DNA of 64,000 nt from Spongiactinospora sp. TRM90649 (GTDB lineage Bacteria > Actinomycetota > Actinomycetes > Streptosporangiales > Streptosporangiaceae): positions 62,001 to 126,000 of the forward strand of contig NZ_JARLTC010000014.1 of NCBI RefSeq assembly GCF_029382225.1, read 5' to 3'. Positions 24,812 to 32,921 of this stretch are shown one piece after another (the stretch's first letter is position 1; each line of letters opens with the position of its first letter). The notes under the pieces are model-generated. The model had not been told where the DNA came from, did no database searches, and saw only the letters and a program-made list of their open reading frames with translations. The translations under genes were made by a program, and so were the position numbers.

Positions 24812-25623
24812 CCACCGTGCGGATCGGCGCCGAGACCGAGGGCGAGCCGCGTTCGCCCCGCGCGTTCGAGTGGGCCCCGGTGCGCGCGGTGTGGCGCAGG
24901 GAGCTGGCCCTCTACCGTCGCTACTGGGCCTCCACCTCCTTCGCCGCGATGGTCGAGCCCACCATCTACCTGCTGGCCTTCGGCTACGGCTTCGGCTCGG
25001 TGATCGGCGCCATGTACGGCTACGCCTACCGCGACTTCGTCGCCACCGGCGTGGTGTCCACCGCCGTGCTGTTCATCGGGGCGTTCGGCGGCATGTTCAA
25101 CACCTTCATCCGCCGCACCTTCCAGCACACCTACGACGCCATGCTGGCCGCCCCGGTCGATGTCCACGAACTGGTCACGGCCGAGGCGTCCTGGCTGGCG
25201 GTCAAGGCGGGCGTGTACGGCTGCGCGCCCATGCTGGTCGGCATGGCCTTCGGCCTCGACCCGAGCTGGGGGATGCTGCTCGTCCCGCTGATCGGCTTCC
25301 TGACCGGGCTCGGGTTCGCGCTGTTCGGCATGTGGGTGTCGGCGATCGTGCCGTCCATCAACACCTTCGACTACATCATCACCGGTGCGCTGACCCCGAT
25401 GTTCCTGGTCGCGGGCACCTTCTTCCCGGTCGAGCAGCTTCCCGGGTGGGCGGCCACCGTCGCCCAGTTCAACCCGCTCTACCACTGCGTCGAGCTGGTC
25501 CGGGGTGCCGTCTTCGGCACGCTCGGCCTCGGCTCGCTGCTCCACGTGGCGGTGCTCGCGGCCTTCGCGGCGCTCATGTGGTGCCTCGCGGTGTGGAAGA
25601 TGCGCGCCCGCCTGATCGACTGA
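24808..25623 (+). CDS. ABC-2 type exporter permease (NodJ/DrrB-type)
   Basis: A 271-residue membrane protein from ATG 24808 with six predicted helices. It carries the ABC-2 landmarks of this subgroup: WRRELALYRRYWASTSFAAM at the N-terminus, FNTFIRRTFQHTYDAMLAAP in the coupling region, and PMFLVAGTFFPVEQLPGW followed by FNPLYHCVELVRGAVFG near the C-terminus. It overlaps the ATPase gene and ends the operon. Confidence 0.92.
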   Translation: MTTVRIGAETEGEPRSPRAFEWAPVRAVWRRELALYRRYWASTSFAAMVEPTIYLLAFGYGFGSVIGAMYGYAYRDFVATGVVSTAVLFIGAFGGMFNTFIRRTFQHTYDAMLAAPVDVHELVTAEASWLAVKAGVYGCAPMLVGMAFGLDPSWGMLLVPLIGFLTGLGFALFGMWVSAIVPSINTFDYIITGALTPMFLVAGTFFPVEQLPGWAATVAQFNPLYHCVELVRGAVFGTLGLGSLLHVAVLAAFAALMWCLAVWKMRARLID

Positions 25624-25769
25624 CCGGCCCAATTGATTGCCCTGAAAATTGCTCCTCCGCTTTTCAGGTGTTTTCCGGTCGCACGCCAAGCAGTCCCGCA
25701 TTTCAAGGAGAAGAATGCGCAACCCGCAGGCGGACTCCACCACGTGGACATAGCGAATACGAGCCCCAC

Positions 25770-26222
25770 TCAATTCAGCCACGCGTAGCGGACCGGCCCC
25801 GAGGGCAACGCCCGGCACGGCACCACGAACCCCACGGCCTTCGCCGGTCGCGGCACGGCCATCGCGTAGACGCCACAGCGCCCATGGCTCAGCGCGCGCA
25901 CCACCACCAGGCCCCGGCCGTCCTCGGCCGCCAGATCCGGATCGGCCCGAGGACGGCCCAGCGCCGCCAGCACCGCCCCGACGCCACCGGGGTCCCCGTC
26001 CACCACCTCGCACCACACGGCCCGCCCGCCGACCGAGAACACCCGCACCTCGTACGGCGGGCACGCGTGCCGCACGGCGTTCCCGGCGAGCTCCGCGACC
26101 ACCAGCTCGGCGTCGCGGAGATCGTCCTCCTTCAGCCCGCGCAGCGCGTCACGCACCACGGCACGGGCCGCCCGCACGGCCCCGTCGACGGGAAGGGATG
26201 TGACTTGCAGTTGACGGCTCAC
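25770..26222 (-). CDS. HATPase_c_2 anti-sigma-factor-like ATP-binding protein
   Basis: A 150-residue protein from GTG 26222, behind GGGAG. It has the GHKL ATPase core used by RsbW/SpoIIAB-type proteins: N-box ELVVAELAGNAVRHA, G1-like region (DGDPGGVG), and G2-like EDGRGLVVVRALSHG. There is no histidine-phosphotransfer domain. In actinomycetes such small ATPases are often encoded next to XRE/TPR regulators, as here (divergent gene at 26409), forming developmental or stress regulatory pairs. Whether it binds the sigma factor encoded at 27821 is speculation. Confidence 0.8.
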   Translation of the reverse strand: MSRQLQVTSLPVDGAVRAARAVVRDALRGLKEDDLRDAELVVAELAGNAVRHACPPYEVRVFSVGGRAVWCEVVDGDPGGVGAVLAALGRPRADPDLAAEDGRGLVVVRALSHGRCGVYAMAVPRPAKAVGFVVPCRALPSGPVRYAWLN

Positions 26223-26408
26223 GAGATCTCCCACTGGTCGGCTGTCCTCCGGGCGGCAGGAAACCCCGCCCCGAGGTGGCCCGTGCAGAAGGCGGATACG
26301 TCGATCGCCCTGCACCCTGACGCGTGCCGGCGGGATTGAGCGTTTCCTGGTCGTTCGGCGGCGGCCCCTATTGGAATCATCGACAATGAGTGACGGAACG
26401 ATGACCGA

Positions 26409-27773
26409 GTGTCGGAGTGTGCGGTGGGCGAGCGGGTGGCGCTGCGACGGGCGCGGGTACGGCTGGGGCTGACACAGGAACAGGCGGCGGAGGCGTTGTG
26501 GGTGTCCATGACGACCTGGAGCCGGTGGGAACGCGGGGTGCAGGGCGTCCGCCCGGCTTACCGGGCGCGGATGGCGCAGATCTTCGGGGTCAAGCCCGCC
26601 GAGATCGAGCACTGGCTGGACGGTGACGGCGCTCCGGTCGAAACGGAGATATGGCCTATGCCGGACTTCGCCGATGTGTCGCCCGAGCATACGGTGAGGT
26701 CAGCCGTACGCCTGTGGAGGTGCGACGTGGACGCGGAGCGGCGACAGATGCTGGTCGCCCTGCCGTTCGTGCCCGCCGCGCTGGGCGACTGGCTGTCTGA
26801 GTGGAGCCATGGACGGCCGGCCGCTCCGGTGGCGCGTGGCGGGAGCCCTGCCGTGGGCGGCTCCGACGCCGACCGGGTCATGGACGCCTGGCGGGCCTTC
26901 AACCGGATGGACCACCAGTTCGGCGCGGGCCTGGTAAGGCCCGCGATCGTGGACTACCTGCACACGCAGGTCGCTCCCCTGCTGCGCGGCCGATACGACG
27001 AGCGCGTGGGCGCGAAGCTGATGACCGCCGCCACGGCCATGACCCAGATCGCCGGGTGGACGGCCTTCGACCTCGGCCGCCACGGGCAGGCCCAGCACTA
27101 CTACGGCCAGGCCCTGCGACTCGCCAAGCTCGGCGGTGACCGGTTCTCCGCCGCCTGGGTGCTGACCGCGCTGACCCACCAGGCCATCTACCTCGAAGAG
27201 CCCGTCTGGGCCACCCGGCTGGCCCGGGCGGCGCTGGACACCGCCCGCCAGGCGGACGCGCCGCCGCGTGTGCTGTCGCTGCTGCTCGGCCGGGAGGCGT
27301 GGGCCATGTCGCTGCGCGCCGCGAGCGCCGAGACCCGCGACGCGCACACCGAGGCCGCCGCCGTTCGCCTGCTCGGCGAGGCCGAACACGCCTACGGGCA
27401 GGGGCCGACCGACCGCGATCCGCACTGGGTGGCGTGGTACCAGCCCACCGAGCCCGTCGCCGAAGGTGCCCGCTGCTGGACCCTCATCGGCCGACATCGC
27501 CGCGCCGCCGGGCTGCTGGAATCCGTGCTCCCCCAATACGACGAATCCCGCTCCCGATCGGCCCAGCTCACGCGAATCAGCCTCGCCGAAGCGCACCTCG
27601 CCGCAGGGGAACTGGACCAGGCCATCGACGCCGCCCGCGCCGCCGTCCCCGGCGCACGAGCCCTCACCTCGACCCGCCTCAACGACCGCATCACCCACTT
27701 CGCCAAAGCCCTGCGGCCCTACAAGGACACCGTCCACGCCCGCGAGTTCACCGCGTATCTTCGTAGCCGCTGA
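26409..27773 (+). CDS. XRE-type helix-turn-helix protein with TPR-like C-terminal region
   Basis: A 454-residue protein. The HTH_XRE domain spans about residues 8-62 (LRRARVRLGLTQEQAAEALW, then STTW-like MTTWSRWERG). A helical TPR-like region follows (WTAFDLGRHGQAQHYYGQAL, AAWVLTALTHQAIYLEE, AQLTRISLAEAHLAAGELDQ). The start is uncertain: GTG 26409 and GTG 26424 are both possible and neither has a clear ribosome site. It resembles actinobacterial transcriptional regulators that sense a peptide or metabolite through their TPR region. It is divergent from the HATPase gene, and a SigE-type sigma factor gene lies 47 bp downstream. Confidence 0.8.
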   Translation: MSECAVGERVALRRARVRLGLTQEQAAEALWVSMTTWSRWERGVQGVRPAYRARMAQIFGVKPAEIEHWLDGDGAPVETEIWPMPDFADVSPEHTVRSAVRLWRCDVDAERRQMLVALPFVPAALGDWLSEWSHGRPAAPVARGGSPAVGGSDADRVMDAWRAFNRMDHQFGAGLVRPAIVDYLHTQVAPLLRGRYDERVGAKLMTAATAMTQIAGWTAFDLGRHGQAQHYYGQALRLAKLGGDRFSAAWVLTALTHQAIYLEEPVWATRLARAALDTARQADAPPRVLSLLLGREAWAMSLRAASAETRDAHTEAAAVRLLGEAEHAYGQGPTDRDPHWVAWYQPTEPVAEGARCWTLIGRHRRAAGLLESVLPQYDESRSRSAQLTRISLAEAHLAAGELDQAIDAARAAVPGARALTSTRLNDRITHFAKALRPYKDTVHAREFTAYLRSR

Positions 27774-27820
27774 GATTCAACACTCCCGGCCCGCGGAGTG
27801 CTCTATCCCATGAAGAGACC

Positions 27821-28327
27821 ATGGGAAATGCAGAGCCGGCATTGGACGAGCGGTTCGAGGAATTCGTGGCGCAGCGGGCTGACGCCCTGTTGCGGTACGG
27901 GTACCTCCTCAGTGGCAACCCGCACGACGCGGCCGACCTCACTCAGGAGGCGCTGGTCCGGCTGCACCGTGCGTGGCCTCGGGTGCGGCAGAAACACGCG
28001 CCCGAGGCGTACACGCGGATGATCATGACCAGGTTGCACTTCAGGACCTGGCGGTTACGCAGGCGGGAACGGCTCGACTGGGCGCTTCCCGAGACCGCGC
28101 GGAACGACCACCTGCCCTCGGACGACGGCCTCTGGTCGGCGCTGGCCGACCTGCCGAAGAAGCAGCGGGCGGTGCTGGTGCTGCGCTACTACGAGGACCT
28201 TTCGGACGAGGAGATCGCCGTCGTGCTCGGCGTCGCCAGAGGAACCGTGCGCAGCCACGCGTCGCTCGGTCTGGCCAAGCTTCGCATCACCGTGCCCGAC
28301 CCCACAGCGAAGGGGAGCTCATCATGA
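27821..28327 (+). CDS. SigE-family RNA polymerase sigma factor
   Basis: A 168-residue ECF-type sigma factor. Region 2 spans about residues 10-80 (EFVAQRADALLRYGYLLSGN, then AADLTQEALVRLHRAWPRV). Region 4 spans about 105-158 (LADLPKKQRAVLVLRYYEDL, then EEIAVVLGVARGTVRSHASL). This is the short SigE-family (SCO-type) pattern common in actinomycetes. An inverted repeat CACTCC/GGAGTG (27781-27800) lies just upstream. The stop overlaps the next ORF by four bases, so that protein is probably its partner or anti-sigma factor. Confidence 0.9.
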   Translation: MGNAEPALDERFEEFVAQRADALLRYGYLLSGNPHDAADLTQEALVRLHRAWPRVRQKHAPEAYTRMIMTRLHFRTWRLRRRERLDWALPETARNDHLPSDDGLWSALADLPKKQRAVLVLRYYEDLSDEEIAVVLGVARGTVRSHASLGLAKLRITVPDPTAKGSSS

Positions 28328-29448
28328 TCGAGGACCAGGAGACCCGGCTGCGCTCGGCGCTCGGGCGGGCCGCCGAGCGTGCCCCGAAGGCGCCGTCACG
28401 CTTCCCCGCCGAGGTGGTCACGAGGGCCCACCGGCGCCGGACGGCGCGCAACGCCCTGCTGGCCGCTGTCTGCGTTACGGCCGTGGCCGTCCCGCTCGGC
28501 CTGGCCGCCGCGCGAGACGCCGGACCCGCCGAGGTCGCCACCGGCACCGTCGTGCCCAGCGTGACCGCCGGCCCGCAGGACTACACGGCCGACGAGTTCC
28601 GGATCAGCGAGTTCCTGCAGATCGAAGATCCCTCCCAGCGGCGGCCGATCACGTTCTGGTTCGCCAAGGGCGACAAGGGCACTCTGCTCTGCCGGCGGAT
28701 CAAGGGCGGGACGGATACCGGTGTCCCGTGGTGCGGGCAGCCCCTGCAACCCGGGGAGATGGCCGAACAGGGCGCCACTCCCCCCGGCCCGGCCACCGGG
28801 CTGGTGCTGTACTACGGCACCACGACGGACAAGGCGGTCACCGTGACCGCCGTCACCGGTGCGGACAAGGTGTCCGGGAAGATCCACCGCCTCAAGGACG
28901 CCCCCCTGGACGTCTGGACGGTCGCCGTCCCCTCGGGCAGAACGGTCCAGGGATTCGAGTTCGCGAACAGTCAGGGCACGCTGCTCGCCGAGTTCACCCG
29001 GACGGACCCCCGGTCGCCGGAGGCCACGGACAAGCGATTGGACCCGGCCGTGGAGATGCCGGGCAGGCTGGTCGCCGGCCTGTACGAGACACCGGCCAAG
29101 ACCTTGCAGTGGACGCTGGACGGCCGGCCCGTCGGCACCCACATCCTCACGCGCGGCGCGTTCCTGACCGACCTGGACGGCAAGCCGTCGAGCGCCGAGC
29201 TGCGCACCGACAAGGAGCGCTGGTTCGGCATCACGAACTCCGCGACCGCACGCGTCGAACTGGTCTTCAAGGACGGCACCACCGTACGGGCCGAGACCAG
29301 ACCGAATCCGTGGAAGCTCGGCGACTTCCGCCTGTTCGCCGGAACCCGGCGGCACACCGATGACGCGTACCGCGACGCCTCCCGGCTCGTCGGCTACGAC
29401 GCCGAGGGCGGTGAGCTCTGGCGCCAGGTCTACGGCGGCGGTTCGTAG
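28324..29448 (+). CDS. membrane-anchored protein co-encoded with the SigE-type sigma factor
   Basis: A 374-residue protein from ATG 28324 (ATGA overlap with the sigma gene; GGGGAG upstream). About 40 cytoplasmic residues (TRLRSALGRAAERAPKAPSR) precede one membrane helix at about residues 44-62 (LLAAVCVTAVAVPLGLAAA). The remaining 310 residues are extracytoplasmic, beta-rich and unrecognised, with one cysteine pair (LLCRRIKG, VPWCGQP). The topology and operon are those of transmembrane anti-sigma factors, but the cytoplasmic part lacks the zinc-binding HxxxCxxC motif. An anti-sigma role is inferred from position. Confidence 0.7.
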   Translation: MIEDQETRLRSALGRAAERAPKAPSRFPAEVVTRAHRRRTARNALLAAVCVTAVAVPLGLAAARDAGPAEVATGTVVPSVTAGPQDYTADEFRISEFLQIEDPSQRRPITFWFAKGDKGTLLCRRIKGGTDTGVPWCGQPLQPGEMAEQGATPPGPATGLVLYYGTTTDKAVTVTAVTGADKVSGKIHRLKDAPLDVWTVAVPSGRTVQGFEFANSQGTLLAEFTRTDPRSPEATDKRLDPAVEMPGRLVAGLYETPAKTLQWTLDGRPVGTHILTRGAFLTDLDGKPSSAELRTDKERWFGITNSATARVELVFKDGTTVRAETRPNPWKLGDFRLFAGTRRHTDDAYRDASRLVGYDAEGGELWRQVYGGGS

Positions 29449-29479
29449 ACCGTCGCCGTAGACCCGCGGCCGCTGGGGC

Positions 29480-30736
29480 TCAGCCGGGCTGCTTGGCGGT
29501 GTCCTGGGCCTGGAGCCGCTGGGTGGACGCCATGGACAGCACGTAGCGGGCCACGACACTGGCGCCGTCGGTGGTCACCATGGCGGCGACCGCACGGGCG
29601 CGGGCGGCCACACCCGGTCTGAGCGCCTCCTCCAGCGCCGCCGTCAGGGAGCCGGCCGTCGGGACGGCCTGCGGGTGCGCGACGCCGATTCCGAGCGCCG
29701 CCACCCGTCCCGCCCAGTACGGCTGGTCGAACATCTGCGGCACGACGACCTGCGGCGCGCCCGCCAGGGCGGCGGCGGTCGTGGTGCCCGCCCCGCCGTG
29801 ATGGACGGCGGCGGCGACCCTCGGGAAGAGCGCCTGCTGGTCGACCTCGCCGATCGGCAGGCAGTCGGGCTCGCCGTCCACGGGTGAGAGCCCGGTCCAG
29901 CCACGGGACACGATCGCCCGTCGTCCGAGCGCGCGGGCGGCGCGGATCATCGCCTCGGCCAGGCCCTCCGGGGCGCGGGCGCTGCCGAACCCGAAGTAGA
30001 CCGGCGGCTCCCCGTCCGCCAGGAACGCCTCAAGCTCGATCGGCAGCGGACGCCGTTCCCGGACGATCCAGGCCCCGGTCTGCACGACGTCGAGGTCGGC
30101 GGGCGACGGCCACGGGCCGAGCGTCGCGTCGGCGGCCAGCAGCGGCCGGTCGGTGAGCAGGTGGCGGCGCACGTCGGTGACCGGGGCCTGGCCCGCCGAG
30201 GTGCGGTGGGCGTTGAGCGCGTCGCGCCAGGTCGCGTTCCAGCGTTCGGCGTCCTCGGCCCAGAGGGCCGGGTTGCTCACCTCGCGAGCCGGTGCGTGCC
30301 CGCTCGGCCCGCTCAGACCCAGGACCGGCGGCGGGTGGTGCGGCGAGGGCAGCGTGATCGGGCAGAAGTGGGCGTGCACGTACGGCACGCCCATCCGCTC
30401 GGCGATCGACCGCGCGGCGATCTGGAGGGAACCGGCGCCCACGATGACGTCGCACCCGGCGGCGGCCACCGGAATCGTGGCGAACTGGGCGGCAACCGTG
30501 CCGTGGGCGAGTTGCCGCAGTTGGTCAGGTGTGGGGCGGGCCCGGCCGGGCGTGGCGGTCGAGCGCAGTTCGGGGCCGATGGGCACGACGGGGAAGCCGA
30601 GGCCGTCGATCCAGTGCCGGAAGTCCGGAGGTACGCAAAGGCGGACCTCCTGCCCCAGGTCGCGCAGTTCCAAGGCCAGCGCCACCAGCGGCTGAACCTC
30701 ACCCCGTGATCCGATCGTGGACAGCAACACGCGCAT
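29480..30736 (-). CDS. UGT-like glycosyltransferase (GT1 family, MGT type)
   Basis: A 418-residue GT-B fold enzyme from ATG 30736. The N-terminus MRVLLSTIGSRGEVQPLVAL is the acceptor-domain start of the vancomycin/sterol glycosyltransferase group. The nucleotide-sugar signature is AAVHHGGAGTTTAAALAGAP, then QVVVPQMFDQPYWAGRVAAL. Such enzymes transfer a sugar from a nucleotide diphosphate to a hydrophobic small molecule, often a drug or lipid. No biosynthetic cluster is adjacent, so it may act in detoxification. It is convergent with the sigma-factor operon. Confidence 0.88.
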   Translation of the reverse strand: MRVLLSTIGSRGEVQPLVALALELRDLGQEVRLCVPPDFRHWIDGLGFPVVPIGPELRSTATPGRARPTPDQLRQLAHGTVAAQFATIPVAAAGCDVIVGAGSLQIAARSIAERMGVPYVHAHFCPITLPSPHHPPPVLGLSGPSGHAPAREVSNPALWAEDAERWNATWRDALNAHRTSAGQAPVTDVRRHLLTDRPLLAADATLGPWPSPADLDVVQTGAWIVRERRPLPIELEAFLADGEPPVYFGFGSARAPEGLAEAMIRAARALGRRAIVSRGWTGLSPVDGEPDCLPIGEVDQQALFPRVAAAVHHGGAGTTTAAALAGAPQVVVPQMFDQPYWAGRVAALGIGVAHPQAVPTAGSLTAALEEALRPGVAARARAVAAMVTTDGASVVARYVLSMASTQRLQAQDTAKQPG

Positions 30737-30941
30737 GATGACCCCCGAGTCCGGCTTGGTGTGGTGTTGAGCCCCAGCGTGAGAAAGCCCCCCGCACACG
30801 CCCGTTCGGCAGGGCGGTGCGACTCACGAACACCGATTGTGCGCCTATACCGGGGTCTTGCCACAAGCCCACCCTCCGGCTATAGATTGAAAACGGCGGA
30901 AACAGCGCGAACGGCGCGCATTCGAGTGGCATCCGTGCAAG

Positions 30942-31199
30942 GTGAACTCGATTCCGAACCTTCCGTCTCGTGGCGACATCCAAGCCCAGGTGACTACTGT
31001 TTTCGGGGTTGTACGATCGCTCCTCGTCGCGGGCGGCGTACTGGCGTTCATGTTCTCCGGCCAGGCCGCCCACGCGGCCACGCCGCAGGCGGAGATTCCG
31101 CACAAGTTCCTGAAGTACGAGCACAAGGACGCGAGAAAGCGCGTCGAGGTCGGTGACACGATATGGCGGGTCGGTAACAGCTCGCGCACGACGCGATGA
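30942..31199 (+). pseudogene. 5' part of a probable broken secreted-protein gene
   Basis: An 85-residue frame with a hydrophobic signal-like segment (residues 24-46, RSLLVAGGVLAFMFSGQAAHA) and 38 further residues (HKFLKYEHKDARKRVEVGDT) before a stop. It overlaps the next ORF by four bases in a different frame. The mature part is too short to stand as a domain. Together with the ORF at 31196 it looks like one exported protein broken by a frameshift and probably an internal deletion. A genuine pair of small genes cannot be excluded. Confidence 0.45.
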
Positions 31200-31519
31200 A
31201 TGGGCTCCGCTCCGCGCTCCGGAAATGCGCGAGACAACCGGAGCGGAAGAAGTACGTTTTCCCGGGCCGGGCGGTCGCCGGAATCGGTGACGAGGCATTG
31301 CGCGTGATCGGCCAGGACACCGAGAAGGGCGACGCCGGGGCCGGTGAACGGGCCGTCGTCACACGACGCGGATCCGCGTTCGTGGTCTACAAGGTGCACA
31401 CCACCTACGACAACCGGCGGGCGGTGACGTTCAAGAACGGCGATTTCCGTCGTCAGTCGAAGGACGCCACGGCGATGGCGCGGAAGGTGTGCGATATTTC
31501 CGGCGTCTGCGACCGGTAA
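31196..31519 (+). pseudogene. 3' part of a probable broken secreted-protein gene
   Basis: A 107-residue frame. The residues upstream of its ATG in the same frame (QLAHDA) and downstream (MNGLRSALRKCARQ) read like the middle of a domain rather than a start. The segment AVAGIGDEALRVIG followed by AVVTRRGSAFVVYKVHTTY resembles the GIGDEA...VVVRRG pattern of exported actinobacterial proteins (DUF3558-like or sensor-domain type). It ends with paired cysteines (KVCDISGVCDR). No signal peptide of its own and no ribosome site. Confidence 0.45.
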
Positions 31520-31627
31520 CACGTTTCAGCGGCCCGGCCGCCGCCCGGCCATCCACGGTTCGGCGGCCCGGCCGTCCCGGCGTCTTGTGTGCGGGGCGGC
31601 CAGGCTTCCGCTCGGGGAGGCGGCGGG

Positions 31628-32500
31628 TCACCGGAGCCTGGTGACGGCGTCGGCCAGCGCCGACAGGCGCTCCGGCGTCCAGGGGCCGGGGGTGATCACC
31701 ACCAGGTGGTCGATGCCGAGCGCCGCCGCGTCCGCGCCGCGCCGGGCGAACTCCGCGCCGCTCTCCCCCGGGTTCAGCCGGGTGGACAGCGTCTTCTCGA
31801 TCTCGTCGTACGGACGGCCCGCCTCCTCGCAGTGCCGGGCCAGGACGTCGAGCTTGTGCCTGAGCATCCGCCCGCCGTCCGGGACGTCGAACAGGTTGCA
31901 CGCGTCGCCGTACCTGGCCACCAGCGGGAGGGTGCGGCGCTCCCCCATGCTGCCGATCAGGACCTTCGGCCTGCCCGTGGCCGCCAGCGGGCGCGGGCTG
32001 CCGACCGGACGTCGCGCCCGGGCGTGGACGCCCTCGAAGGGCGACTCGTCGCCCGCCCACATCTGGCGGGCGAGGCGCAGCGTCTCCTCCAGCAGTTCGT
32101 ACCGCTCGGGGAGCGGCGGCATGGGCAGGCCCATGTCGTCCGCCTCGTCGGCGTGGTAGCCGGTGCCCACGCCCAGCCAGGCCCGCCCGCCGGTGAGGAC
32201 GTCGAGCGTGGTGACCGCCTTGACCAGCAGCGTGGGCGGGCGAAAGGTCACGCCGGTCACCATGGTGCCGAGGTTCACCCGCTCGGTGCCGGCGGCCAGG
32301 AACCCGAGCGTGGTGTACGCCTCCAGCATCTCGGTCTGCCCGGGGGCGGCCGTGGGGTCGGCCTGGATCAGGTGGTCGGAGACCCACAGGGTGTCGATGC
32401 CGGCCTGGTCGGCCTCGGTGGCCAGCCGTGCCAGCTCCGGGGCGATCCGGCGCGGGCCGTCCGGCCAGGAGTAGTTGGTCACGTTGACGCTGACGCGCAT
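31628..32500 (-). CDS. LLM-class F420-type flavin-dependent oxidoreductase
   Basis: A 290-residue luciferase-like TIM-barrel protein (MRVSVNVTNYSWPDGPRRIA, TLWVSDHLI, VNLGTMVTGVTFRPP, GGRAWLGVGTGYHADEADDM, KVLIGSMGERRTLPLVARYG). This is the typical length and motif set of actinobacterial F420-dependent LLM enzymes. The ATG at 32500 follows GGGAGG and matches where homology begins. An in-frame ATG at 32590 with GGAGG five bases upstream would add 30 unrelated residues (see findings). Substrate unknown. Confidence 0.82.
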   Translation of the reverse strand: MRVSVNVTNYSWPDGPRRIAPELARLATEADQAGIDTLWVSDHLIQADPTAAPGQTEMLEAYTTLGFLAAGTERVNLGTMVTGVTFRPPTLLVKAVTTLDVLTGGRAWLGVGTGYHADEADDMGLPMPPLPERYELLEETLRLARQMWAGDESPFEGVHARARRPVGSPRPLAATGRPKVLIGSMGERRTLPLVARYGDACNLFDVPDGGRMLRHKLDVLARHCEEAGRPYDEIEKTLSTRLNPGESGAEFARRGADAAALGIDHLVVITPGPWTPERLSALADAVTRLR

Positions 32501-32610
32501 GGCCGTCGCCTCCCTCTCGGTCGTCATCGTCCGGGCGGGGCCTGGAGCGGCGGCGGCCCAGCGGTGGACCAGGTCGAGTACGTCGCTCATCGGAACCTCC
32601 ATATTTCTAG

Positions 32611-32739
32611 GGTGACACCGTCCTGGCCGAGGCTCCCCCCGCCGGGCTCGCCCAGCGGGTACGGCAGGCGGGCGCGACGGCGTTCGCCCTGCTCGAAGAC
32701 GGCCTGGGCGACTACGCGCGCAAGGGCGACGCCTCCTAG
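32611..32739 (+). pseudogene. possible C-terminal remnant of an unidentified gene
   Basis: A start-less frame that opens immediately after a TAG and reads GDTVLAEAPPAGLAQRVRQA, then TAFALLEDGLGDYARKGDAS and stop. The helix-rich, well-behaved composition looks like the end of a regulator (TetR-like) rather than random sequence. There is no start codon or ribosome site. Low certainty. Confidence 0.25.
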
Positions 32740-32921
32740 AGCGGCCCGGCGGGGCCACTGTGCCCGCGTGGCAAGTGGACAGGGATTGAGCGGTGAATGG
32801 GCTGTCCCGCGATCAGCGGGACGGCGGAGACTGCTCGCCGCAGTGTCCCCACAAGCCGGCGCGGCGGGCGGTTTCACCCCCGGGCCCGCTCGCCGCGTCG
32901 CCGAACTGCTTAGGAGAGCAC

